Shown here one piece after another: positions 27,236 to 37,985 of a stretch of DNA of 64,000 nt (position 1 is its first letter; each line of letters opens with the position of its first letter). Origin of the DNA: Sycon ciliatum (taxonomy: Eukaryota; Porifera; Calcarea; Leucosolenida; Sycettidae). Both the position numbers and the translations under genes were made by a program. The DNA lies in the NCBI RefSeq assembly GCF_964019385.1, contig NC_088647.1, forward strand, positions 13,752,731 through 13,816,730, written 5' to 3'. The notes under the pieces are model-generated. The model was not told where the DNA came from. It worked only from the letters and a program-made list of their open reading frames with translations, and searched no databases.

Positions 27236-27805
27236 TGTGGAGCAGGTTCTTCAGAAAACAAATCTACAACTACAAGGAACTATTATATTTATAGATGGCA
27301 CAGTTTGATTGTTTTCCTTTTCTCTACTGCTAGCTGTCACTGCTACATGTACATAATGTACTTGCACATTTGAAAAAAAAAATTAGTTTGTAGATTTCAC
27401 AAATTTTCGATGAACATCAGTGACTCCTGATAATACGAACACCCCGACTCTATCCCGCGATATCGGATATGACGGATCCCCAGGGCCGGGGCTAGGCGAG
27501 TCGTAGATCTACGACTTTACGAGTACGAGATAAAAGACTCTGAGTCAGTACTACGACAGTAGCTAAGCGTCGCTAGATCGCTTGACCCGTGGTCTGTAGT
27601 TTGCAGCTAGCTGTGCGGTGAGAGTCGCCGTCGGGGACAGCGTTTTCACGCGGCTTCATTTCTTTGGACCATGGATGGGTGTTCTCCCCGTTTTGATTGA
27701 ACAGCACTCGTATCCTTCCATATCCTGGGAGGCCGGAGGAAGAAAGTTCCAGATTTCATAAAGTGCAGACGTGCTTGTCTGTAGTTTGAAGTCACTGCTT
27801 TCAGA
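27236..27805. promoter_or_regulatory. Head-to-head intergenic region of PDCD5 and stomatin
   Basis: 570 bp separate the two start codons, which point away from each other. This interval must hold both 5' UTRs and both promoters, so a bidirectional promoter is likely. No TATA box is evident. A short piece resembling a MITE end lies at 27420-27480. Confidence 0.6.
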
Positions 27806-28225
27806 ATGATTCCGGACGGAAGAGGAAGGTACCACAATACCGATGGTGGAGCTGGGGGTAAGCTAACCGTACCATGCAGCTCTCTGTAGCAAAATAAAAT
27901 GTGAGACCGGTTTCGACCTCAAAATATGTAATTTTTGTTTAGAATTTTCTACGTACAGTTAGGTTACTGTATAGCTAGGAGCATAGTCTTACAGAACAGG
28001 CTCAACGATGTAGGTATGGTGAAGACTTTTTACCAGATCGGTGACAGTATTCATGATGATCTCAGACTCGATGGGATAAACCAAGTTTCTGAACTTCGTT
28101 TCGAAGAGGAAGGTATTATAGTGGTGTCGAAACTTCATTATAACCACTGATTCCCGCCACAGGTTAGGAACTACCTGTGCACTAGTGCTCACATGATATG
28201 CACGTCTGTTTGTGTGTGTGCGTGC

Positions 28226-28301
<76 letters not shown>

Positions 28302-31300
28302 ATGTGTGTGCATGTGTATGTGTGTGTGGACACTAAATCAGGAGCCCAAGACACTGGGGTGTATTCCCGCCTCATGAGTGTGTCCATCATGTTCATGTCT
28401 TACTTTATGGTGCTCTGCACATTCCCAGTATCCTTGCTCTTCATCCTAAAGGTGAGTATTGACTGCTCTTGTGTGCGCGCGCGCGCGCGTGTGTGTACAG
28501 TCGGTGTGTGTGTGTGCACTGTGTGTGTGTGTGTATGTGTGTGTGTACAGTCGTTGTATGTGTGTGTGGGGCGGGGTCTGTGTTTGTGTACGCCGACCTG
28601 TCGGAAGGCCTTAGAAGTTGGACTACAGTCAACTTTGCGTATAACGACACTTGGCGGGGCATCAGAAAAGTGTCGTTATACCCGAAGTCTCAATAATTAT
28701 ATGTATACAGGTAGAATGGACTTTGCTCTGGGCATGGAAACTCTGTCGTTATTCGCGAATTGTCGTTATATCCGCAGTCGTTATTAGCGAAGTTGACTGT
28801 ACATATAATTTCGGCTTGACAATGCAGTGTGTTGAGGTACAGTCGACTCCTGATGTAACAAACACCAATGTACAGGAGAATTAGTTCTATTCGCCAAAGT
28901 AGTTCTTTATAACAGAACTGCACTCACACCAGTACAAACAATGCCATCATCATGCCTGGCATACAGCCAGTGACTGGATGAGTGCACTTGGTTGCACATT
29001 CTCCCCCACAAGATATGGTTCGTTACACACAGAAACCGCTCACTACATCGGGTCAATTTTGTGTGGGTTCGAACAGGGGCATGGACAATTGTTCGCCATA
29101 TCACAATTCACTTCATGCTACAGTCCATCCATAAAAAGATGATATCGTAGCTTTTGGCCATAAATGGGTCAAATTTTGAGTTTTTCACAATTGTTTTGGC
29201 AATCCCCTATGGAATCCTCTTCCCATTATGATTCTGAAGTCTATTTCTCCAAAAAGCAAGCCATAAGAAGAATAGGATATCGGCCAGGTTGTGCTCTCAA
29301 AGCACTGAATTGGGGATCCAGGCCGTTCAGACCACTTGCATAACAGTACATTGTGCGGTTCGAACGCCAGTCGAGGTACCTTTTTTGGACCCTTTTTCAA
29401 GCTTCAAGTCTCGCGGCACTGCACCGTGTACCACAAAATCACGAAAAATCGCCAAATACGGGAGCTCGCCAGAGCCAGCGCTCATCTTTTTTCTGAATGG
29501 GCTGTAGTTCGCTATAAGTGGAGTCGACTGTATGTTTGTTTATGGTTGGATTTCTTGGTATGACTGCCTTTGGCTCTTGGTCCCCGGCTGCCGGAGCTGG
29601 TTGGCAGAGCAACTCCGATTACACTTCAGAGTACCCAATGCATCCTGTATCTGCTCTTAGCAGCATACTGTATCTAGCCCGGTGCACCGCCCTATGTAGT
29701 ATAGACTAGATGTGCATCGGTGGTCAATTGACACGGCTTCTTCGGGGTATGTGTCTTAGGCAGTTGGGCGCCAATTTTGTGGAAATCGTGACATCATATG
29801 CCAGATCTCTGGCCCTTCACCATTGAAACGTATGTGATTCAAGGTTCGGACCTTTTAAAGCTTGTGGGTAGTGCCCGGTCCCGGACCACCCGCCGATATA
29901 GGTACTAGTATAGAGAAGGGAGAATGAATCATTGTTGCTGTTATACTTGTATGTAGTCTGCACTGCTGGTTGTGTTATTGTGGTGAATGTTCTTCTCGTA
30001 CTACCGTTTTATTTTATTTTTTGTTCTTGTTCTTGTTGAATGTTCCTGTTGCCATTGCACAGGTCGTGAATGAGTATGAGCGTGCCGTTATCTTCCGACT
30101 TGGTCGCTTGGTGTTTGACGAGCCACGAGGACCCGGTTAGTCAAAGGAAATTAATTTGTTTTACCTGTATCCTTCCGCACGTTCCATACGCGCACACTTT
30201 AAAGCTTGCAGAGTAGGACGCATCTCCCACCATGGGGTTATTAGAGGCCATTGTTGCTTGCCCCCAAGTCGTACATGCGCTCAACATCTGGACAGCTAGC
30301 TGTTTCGACCTTCTTAGGTCTCTTCAGCAGAGCTCAAAGTGACTGGCTGAACCGATCACAGGCAGAGAATTGTGACGCAAACCAGACAGAGTGCTCAGCC
30401 AAGATAAGGCAAGCGAGCGTAGTGCTGATCATGTTTCCTCACATATAAAACAATGGTGTTATAGGTGAGAAATCGCTGTTTTCGACCTAAATTTTTGAGA
30501 AGAAGTTGGTAGAGGTACGGGATTTCCAGCAAGATCAGGAAGTTACACACAACTCCATACAGAAGAGAAACATTTCACGTACATATCGTGAAAAACTCCG
30601 AAATCCGGTAGAACAGTGTTCGTGCACTTACCTCTACCATCTTCACCTCTATCGTATCGGTAGAGTGACTCTACTCTACCAGGTAGCTAAAAACGAACGC
30701 AGCCTAAAAGTGAGACAGAGAAATGCATATGCTAATGTATCAGCAGAACATGAACCACTGGTGCAGAACCAGTCACATTGTGCATGTACTTTTTTTTTTC
30801 TTGTGGTCATTTTATTCACAATACCGCCGCAAAATTACCGGTATAACGCCATGGCTTTATACGTGAGGGTGGCCTTATACCGTATTATCTCTAATATAAG
30901 CACGGTCCTTTATTTTTTCAATGTACCTCCGCCCCATGCTATTAATGGAGACGTTCCTTTATTGGAGACTGTTCCATTGTTATTTCAACCTCATTTCAGA
31001 GGCATATTGCCATGCCAAATTCATGTCAGACACACACATTTCAGGGTTTTTTCGCCGGTACAGATAATGAATTTACACAGTGTGCTTATAATGGAGACTG
31101 AGCACTTTATTTTTTGAATGCCGCCCCAAGGTGTTCTGTTATTGGAGACTGTGCTTATATTAGAGATAATACGGTATTCAGATATAACGCCATGGCTTTA
31201 TATGCACGGGGTACGGAAGCACGGTATGTTGTTTCCCATTCATTCCAAACTGATATTTTAGTGTTGAGCGATTTGTTGTGAGAATTGCACGCCTTGCTTC

Positions 31301-31878
31301 TCCAGGGTTTAGACCTTCCGTTCTGCTTTCTGTCTTCTCTTTTCATCCTCTTAGGAATGTTCTGGTTCTTGCCTTGCGTGGATGAGTTCCGCACTGTTGA
31401 CTTGCGTACCCAGGCGTTCGATGTGCCTCCACAAGAGGTTAGTGTTCAACGAGTGTCATGCTTGTGAGGAGAAAATGAAAACGATGAGTCTCGGACAGCT
31501 ATGCTACCGTGTCTAAGAATGGCCATGCGCGAACCGAAAGCCCGTCGGTGTTGTGCCTGTTCTATCTGCATGTTTCCTGAAGAACATTGGCAGTGAGGGT
31601 GACTGCAGTTTTAAACGCATTTGTTGTCCTCGGTTCTACATTTTTATTTGTTCTTCCTCTTTAGATGCTGACCAAGGATAGTGTGACTATCCGTGTCGAT
31701 GCTGTGGTGTACTACCGTGTTAATGGACCCAATATCTCCATCACCAATGTCAAGAACCCGCACCACAGCACCAAGCTGTTGGCCCAGTCTTCGTTGCGTA
31801 ACGTTCTTGGAGGCAAGACCCTCGCCGAGGTCTTGAGTGACAGAGACAGCATCAGCAAGGCCATGCAGGTCAGGGGCG

Positions 31879-31914
<36 letters not shown>

Positions 31915-33943
31915 GGGGAGGTAGCGTGTTTCATTCTTCATCCAGGTGCAAGACTTCACCTTTGCTCTTAGTCTTTCGATGACCCTTCATTGACGTAGTC
32001 ATTGACTTTCAATGTGAACACTCTCCTCAGCAATGCTGCCATACACACTGCACCGACACCTGTTATCCATCGTAGTCGAAACCAGCAGCTGTACGACTTC
32101 AGAGTACAGTGTGCATGAGAAGATGCATGTACTGCTGTCGAATTTGATAGGCAATGGAGACCGTTTGCACTCGGCAATGAAATGAATACCTGTACACGTA
32201 CAAGGGTAAACTCTAATCTGAGCAGCTGGCTTTCCCACAGAGCTATTAATAATTATTATAAATCCTCGAAGTAAAATAAGGAATGAACATTCGGCTCTTA
32301 CTCGTAAGAAGGTGCAACAGGTTCTTATTGTCTATGTTCTGTAGTCCAATGTATTTGTTTGTGAGTTGTGTAGTTGAGTGGTGAATCAGAGATTAAGTCC
32401 AACTCTGTGCCCAGCACCATCGGTATGGATGTACTCAATCTGCGGACAAACCTGTTTCGTCCTTTGTGGACTCATCAGCGCAGCACAGAGAAAATGAGGC
32501 CGAACCTGATCGCAATGAAAAATAAATAGTCCAAAGCCAGATTTAAACCAGGCCCGAACGTACCTTGCTAGAGTGCTCAAACTAAAAAGTTAGTGAGCCC
32601 TGCATACCGCAAACAGCAAAGGCACTACCCCACATGAGAGTGCTCAACTACTACAAGAGCAGGAGCGAAATACTAGGTATGGATGTATGTAGATGCATGT
32701 GCTTCAAGTTTAATATGTCTCTATGCGTTTCATTGTATGCTGTGTTTGCAGGAAGCTCTTGACATTGCAACCAACCCGTGGGGAATTCTCGTTGAACGTG
32801 TCGAAATGTAAGCCATATATCAGCTTCTCCCTTGGGCACAGGTAGCTCCTCACCTCTCATCCTCTTTCAATGGACGTGTTTAGTCATGCATTCTAAACTC
32901 AGGTTTGAAATTCCCGAATGACCAGAACGAAACACAGAGATTAGGAACGAGTTAATAGAAAGAAGTCACATACCGGTAATAACCGTATGATTCACTCCAC
33001 AGATTAAGATTAGTTGTGTATGCGGCAAACACAAGTGGGGTCAAGGCTGTGTACATGGCTAATGTGTAGAGCCGCTCTACCTGGATCATATCCTTCGTGT
33101 TGGTAATTTAAGAATGGCTTCTGGATCTCTTGTCACGTTCTCATGTCTTATGACTGTCCCTGGTTCCCATGAAAACCTTAGTGTTTGTTTTATCCGAGGC
33201 TTCCCAACAATCGTTCTCCTCAAGTTTAATGCATGTTACCAAGAGAAATAAACAAGAGTGTGCAACTCCGGATCTCTCCTGCACAATCTGCAGATACCCC
33301 CGCCCACGGCGGAATTTTTTGTTGACGTCACCTTTTTTCAGAGAAACGCGCATTTTGCCGCAGAGCAGTGTGAGAGCACGTGCTGGGCACCGACCTTATA
33401 GTGTAAAGCCCGGCCAAGAGCACGAGGGAGAACTTTCCGAAAGACTCGCAGCGCGTGCGTCGTCGAAAAGATTACGTCAACAAAAAATTCCGCCGTGGGC
33501 CTACCCATCCGCGAGTTGCACACTCTTGATGTTACGTGTAAATGTACATGAAATATGCCTGAACGCAAGTTAGACCAGCTTGTAAGAAAGTCGGGAACTG
33601 CCTAGGAAATGCCTTGTATTACATGCCTGACAAGTATTGCTGTTCAACTGTGTGCGCGTATTTGGCCGTATCCAGGAAAGACGTGCGCCTGCCACCTCAG
33701 CTCGTGCGTGCCATGGCCGCGGAGGCGGAAGCAGACCGTGACGCCCGCGCCAAGGTGGTCTCCGCCGAGGGCGAGCAGAACGCAGCGCGCGCCTATGCAG
33801 AGGCCGCTGACACCATGTCCGAAGAGCCCGGTGCACTGCAACTGCGCTACCTGCAGACGCTTCATTCCATCTCCGCCGAAAAGTCCTCCACCATCTACTT
33901 CCCGCTGCCGCTTGACCACTTGGGACCCACCAGTAGACAGTAG
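27806..33943 (+). CDS. STOM: Stomatin (SPFH/band-7 membrane scaffold), seven exons
   Basis: Exons 27806-27857, 28342-28451, 30063-30135, 31355-31437, 31665-31868, 32752-32807, 33676-33943 (TAG) join in frame to 281 residues (human stomatin 288). The N-terminus MIPDGRGRYHNTDGGAGG is hydrophilic. Exon 2 holds the hydrophobic hairpin (YFMVLCTFPVSLLFILK) that inserts in the inner leaflet. Then come the SPFH domain signatures VVNEYERAVIFRLGRL, GMFWFLPCVDEFRTVDLRTQ, DSVTIRVDAVVYYRV and WGILVERVEMKDVRLPPQL, and the helical oligomerisation tail RAMAAEAEADRDARAKVVSA, GALQLRYLQTLHSISAEKSS, TIYFPLPLDHL. Stomatins form cage-like oligomers at the plasma membrane and modulate ion channels. Whether this is the STOM or the STOML3/MEC-2 type cannot be settled in an invertebrate. 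Confidence 0.93.
28205..28330. repeat. (GT)n microsatellite
   Basis: GT run ending about 10 bp before the acceptor of stomatin exon 28342-28451, in place of an ordinary polypyrimidine tract. Confidence 0.95.
28626..28799. mobile_element. pogo/Tigger-like MITE, CAGTCAACTT termini
   Basis: CAGTCAACTTTGCGTATAAC at the left, the complement of CAGTCAACTTCGCTAATAAC at the right, flanked by TA. CGTTATA words recur. A second copy in inverse orientation is at 37228-37434. Confidence 0.8.
28840..29530. mobile_element. pogo/Tigger-like element, CAGTCGACTCC termini
   Basis: CAGTCGACTCCTGATGTAAC at the left, the complement of CAGTCGACTCCACTTATAGC at the right, flanked by TA. About 690 bp with no coherent ORF, so non-autonomous. 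In the stomatin intron 28452-30062. Confidence 0.75.
30430..31214. mobile_element. Composite nest of MITEs in a stomatin intron
   Basis: Outer material matches the element at 592-1266 (ATAACGCCATGGCTTTATA near 30842 and 31185). Inside are a repeat with GGGATTTCCAGCAAGA and TTACCTCTACC (30505-30690, also present at 34900-35100) and a complete MITE at 30880-31174. The outer borders are approximate. Confidence 0.6.
30880..31174. mobile_element. MITE, CCGTA-terminal family (nested)
   Basis: Termini CCGTATTATCTCTAATATAA and its perfect complement, flanked by TA (30878-30879, 31175-31176). Internal GGAGACTGT and GGAGACGTTCC words repeat. Confidence 0.8.
32375..32665 (-). mobile_element. SINE-like repeat carrying a hammerhead ribozyme
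   Basis: On the minus strand a B-box-like word GGTTTAAATC (32540-32549) with short flanking GCC/GGC arms precedes the ribozyme at 32440-32483; an A-box-like GGGGTAGTGC lies further upstream near 32620-32630. Ribozyme-bearing SINE-like repeats with pol III boxes are known (the Sm-alpha family of schistosomes), so this is the closest known kind. The element borders are inferred. Confidence 0.5.
32440..32483 (-). ncRNA. Hammerhead ribozyme, type I architecture, all core residues present
   Basis: Minus strand, 5' to 3': stem I strand CTGCG (32483-32479); core CTGATGA (32478-32472); stem II GTCC, loop ACAAA, GGAC (32471-32459); GAAA (32458-32455); stem III ACA, loop GGTT, TGT (first base shared with GAAA); cleavage triplet GTC (32447-32445); stem I return strand CGCAG (32444-32440), fully complementary to the first strand. 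Every conserved hammerhead position is present, and cleavage is expected after the C at 32445. Stem III is only three base pairs, as in many animal retroelement hammerheads, which often act as dimers. It lies in the stomatin intron 31869-32751, antisense to that gene. Confidence 0.85.
33253..33528. mobile_element. MITE with CAAGAGTGTGCAACTC termini
   Basis: Left arm CAAGAGTGTGCAACTC, then CCCACGGCGGAATTTTTTGT and TGACGT; the same words appear in inverse order up to 33528. In the last stomatin intron, about 150 bp before exon 7. Confidence 0.75.
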
Positions 33944-34690
33944 ATAACGCTATGCTGCCTTTGACACTGTACAGTGATCATGCATGCGACTGAAACACGG
34001 GCTGGTACTGCTAGGCTGGGGGTAGCGCTACCACTACAGACCAGTGTAATATGATCATGCCTTGAAGTGGGTACTTGCTCGCAGCAGCAGCAGTACGCTC
34101 TCCTTCTCCTTGTTGTTGACCTTGAGCGTTTTTTCTTCTTCTTTTTACTTACACAATGGACGACCAAGTGTGCCCTCTAGCACCATGCCCTGCATGTTGT
34201 TGCTGTGAAGTGCATTGCTGTTGAGCTGCCCAGTGGAGTCCTGACTGTAGCAATTATTTTGTACATCGTGTCACCGTTTTCTTTTCTGTACCTCTTTGCT
34301 CTGCCGTGATGTACGCTCACTAACTGCAGTTTGTGTGTGTGTGTTCCGTCTCTCTTTGCTCGGTGCTTGTAGAGAGCTTTTATGTACCTGGGCACTTGAC
34401 AGTTGATTCCAGTCCAAGGACTAGAGAAGCTGGGGCTGTAGTGAGTCATTGAGAGCTTTTTTTATGCTGTTTTGCTTTTTGTTATTGTTTCTAATCTTTG
34501 TTGTTGGCATGGTTGAGGAACATAACAGTTCTAGAGCAATTATCTTGAATCGGTCACGCAAGTGGTCTGCGATGTGTGTCGTGTGCGCTGCAGTCATGTA
34601 CTCGTACACGTGTGCGGATTTCCGTGTGACAGGCGCAGTATTTGTAGGGGGCGTTCATTTGTGATCTGCTGGTTTCAGTAGAAACTACAG

Positions 34691-34811
34691 TGCTGCTCAA
34701 TGAAATCCAGTCGCTTCACTCAAGTTTGCGCCTTGCACCATTTCGCAGGTCTAGGGCTGCACAACGCCTGGCTCGTACTTAAGTGACGTCGTCGGATTTC
34801 ATTGAGCAGTA
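34691..34811. mobile_element. Short MITE, TGCTGCTCAATGAAATCC termini
   Basis: The left end TGCTGCTCAATGAAATCC and its complement at the right end bound 120 bp containing TTTGCGCC and CTAGGGCTGCACA. Second copy at 44692-44827. Confidence 0.75.
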
Positions 34812-35509
34812 CTATACTATTTTCGGTAGATGTGCTCGTTTTTCCTACTCAGAATACCGGTACTCTACTTTTCTCTACTGGCTCTACCAGGTTTGAGGCT
34901 GGTAGAAGCCTGAAGAAGTTGATATAGGTATGGGATTTCCAGCAAGAATCAGGCAGTTGCATACAACTCCATACAGTTGAGAAAGCCTAGGTAATGAAAG
35001 CGAATACTTCCACCTATATCTTGCAGATATGTTCACTAAATCCTGTATAAAGTGATGTTTGTGCACTTACCTCTCTACCTTCGACTGCTATCGGTAGAAT
35101 GCCTTGTCTTTGGTAAGTGGACACAAATGTGTGGGGCTAGAGTTGTCACGTGAGTTGCATTGTGGTTTGCTATACTTTTGAAGTACATGATTGTGTTTGG
35201 TAACATTGTATACCGTACCAGTAATAGTCATATCCTTTATTGCTGAACCCATAAATTGTGATACAGATTGTAAAGAACCATTCGAGGTAAAAGAAAAGCC
35301 ATTCATGGAAAATGAAGAAGAAGGAGAAAAGGTTGTTGTACCATGTCAGACAGAGTACATGACGTACTTGAAGTAGTAGTCACGCACCTACAAAATAATA
35401 TTGCAGGTTTAATATTATTATTATTATTATTATTAGCTAAAACCGTACCAGTCAGATAAGGTGGTAGACAGCAGGGAGAAGTACATTAGTACTGCAATAA
35501 TGTGTACTA

Positions 35510-36137
35510 CCGTAAAAGTCTGTAAATAAGTACGCACTTACCGTAAAATCCCGCCAGAGCGCCCCATCTCTCCTATCCGCCCCTCCCTGACTTCTTGTCA
35601 GGGACGTGATTGGTTGTATCCTCGTATGACTCTGTCATAGTCTGTGATGCCGTACTGTACTGCAGACGCGTGCCCGACCCCGTTGGAAATGTACGCAACA
35701 GTGCCCACCCTCTTGACCAGGGGTCGCACAAACCTTGAGTTTTGACGGGTCTGTACGACTCCTGGCTCTTGACCTTTGGTCGGTGTACGAGATGCACGAA
35801 CAGTTTTTGTAGGGTGAGTACTTTTTCATGTAGAACTGAATGCGGCAAGTAGGACTCGCCCATCCGCCCCTCCCCACCTGAAGCGTCGAGGAGGTAGGGG
35901 CGCTCTGGCGGGATTGTACGGTACTTTCGAATGTTGTGGTCACACCCGTACTAATCTTCGGGCGGGTACTAACTTTCGGACCCGGCTGACTTGTAATTGT
36001 ATGTAGTGGAGAAGTAATTGTTCATGCTACGTGCTGCATGTGCGAACCGTACCGGTACTTATTTCAGGCTGAACTTGACTTCAACACACAGAGTCAAAAG
36101 GATGAACGGTGTATTTATTTAGGGCAGGGCCATTATT
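35510..36137. mobile_element. Nested pair of CCGTA-terminal MITEs
   Basis: Outer left end CCGTAAAAGTCTGTAAATAA, same family as 18615-18908, with its right part at about 35930-36137 decayed (TTCGGGCGGGTACTAAC, GGTACTTATTTC). Inside it, 35541-35921 is a second MITE with CCGTAAAATCCCGCCAGAGC at the left and its near-complement at the right, flanked by TA. Confidence 0.75.
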
Positions 36138-36554
36138 TAGCAATTGGGGGTCATCTGGCATTATCGATAATTTTCATGAAACGATAAAGTTTAATTATGA
36201 GAATTTATGGCCAATCCCCCCCCCAACGAAAAATATATTGACTTGACAGCTAGAATAGATTGATGCTTCAGCTATCAATGTTTTTTCATAACGGAACTCA
36301 TTGAAGGATCAGTATTGCAAAGTGAAAACTGTACGTTCCATACTATGAGCATAATGACAACTGATAACAGAGTATGCTCCATTTGCAGGTCTACTTGATC
36401 CAGCTACATAACATTATGGATTCCCCCCCCCCCCCAGGATTTATGATGCCATTTTTATCTGATGATGCAGCGGCGTCGGACACGGTACGGTCACTACGGT
36501 ACTGACCATACCACTTTTTGCCCCCAGGTACCCCATGAATCAATTATAATAATA

Positions 36555-36741
36555 CAGTGGTCCCTTTATAATCCGGCACCATTTGTGCTAAAGAAATTCT
36601 GCTGGATTAGGGAGGGTGCTGGATTAACAAATCTTATCTACTATTGTAATGTGCACGAAGAGGACATTTTGGCTAATGAACATTGTGCTGGTTTATAGAG
36701 GGTGCTGGTTTATAAAGTGCTGGATTAGAGAGGGACGACTG
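36555..36741. mobile_element. pogo/Tigger-like MITE, CAGTGGTCCC end
   Basis: CAGTGGTCCCTTTATAATCC at the left, the complement of CAGTCGTCCCTCTCTAATCC at the right, flanked by TA. GTGCTGGATTA words recur. Confidence 0.75.
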
Positions 36742-37227
36742 TACACTGTTGTGGGCTCTAAATTGCCAAAATGTTCGCCTCGGCCACCCCTCCTCCACGA
36801 GTAAATTGTTCTTCCGATGTTTGGCCGTACCACACTAAAATACCTTCCGACACCCCTGTCAGATGGTGACCTTGCATGCTAGCTATAAACCCTTCCACAC
36901 AGGCCCAGCCCTTCCTTTAGCTAACTAACACCTGTATACACCTCAAGTTGCCAGCTACATGCACATGCATAATCATCATGGTCCAGATAGCCTGCAGATG
37001 CGACTGGGGATACTGTTGCAGTGTGCACACTGGCTGTACAGTATAACCTTTAAATATAACTGTTAAACAGTTATATTATGCATGTATGAATGCCTTGGGT
37101 TTCAGAACACTGCAGTGGTATGGCATGCATCTTGCCGAAGACGCGACCCCCCCCCCCCCCACCGAAAAGCACTGATTACACTGAGATCACTCTTAGCACA
37201 GCATTACTGCCATTAGCTAGTACAGTA

Positions 37228-37434
37228 CAGTCAACTTAACTTCGCAAATAACGACTGCGGATATAACGACAATTCGTGAATAACGACAGAATTTCCATGC
37301 CCAGAGCAAAGTCCCATCCCACTGTAATACATATAATGAGACTTCGGGTACTAGTATAACGACACTTCGCGAATAAGGTCCATAAGGACACCTTTTTGAT
37401 GCCCGGCCGAGTGTCGTTATAAGCGAAGTTGGCT
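37228..37434. mobile_element. pogo/Tigger-like MITE, second copy of the 28626-28799 family
   Basis: Shares CAGTCAACTT, ATAACGACA and CCATGCCCAGAGCAAAGTCC with 28626-28799, in opposite orientation. The right terminus is slightly decayed. Confidence 0.7.
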
Positions 37435-37606
37435 ATAGGTCTACATTGTCGCACTGAACTTGAAAAATGACCAATCGTGACCGATAGTATCATACACTCT
37501 TCACAATCTCTCTTATCCGGACTTCCAAGTAACTTCCGGTCATCTCTGTCTTTCGGGCACCCTGTGGGTGAGTTTTATTGGAAATATTACTACTCCTTTG
37601 CCAGTA

Positions 37607-37985
37607 CCGTAAAGTCGCGGATAAAAGCCGGGTTTGCATACGAGCACATCGCGGATAGAAGCCTGAAAATCAAACGGGTCAAATGCATAAGCCTGTCGTG
37701 CGTAGAAGCCTGGCTTCTATGCAAGCTCGGATCGGGTAGGTCAAGAGTGCATGCCCTATGTACCATGATGTACGGTGCATAGTAAAACTGCCGCCATACC
37801 GGTAGTCAGTGGTAGATCTACGCGTGTCGCGCGTAGAAGCCTGGCTTCTATGTGCATACAAGCCTGGCAAAAATATCAGTGGTGCATATAAGCATGGTTT
37901 GCATACAAGCCTGGCTTGCATTAAAGCCTGATGCAGAAAGCGGCTTATGTGCTTATAAGCCCGGCTTTTATCCGCGACTTTACGG
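37607..37985. mobile_element. MITE, CCGTA-terminal family
   Basis: CCGTAAAGTCGCGGATAAAA at the left and its perfect complement at the right, flanked by TA. AAGCCTGGCTTCTATG words repeat through the interior. Confidence 0.85.
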
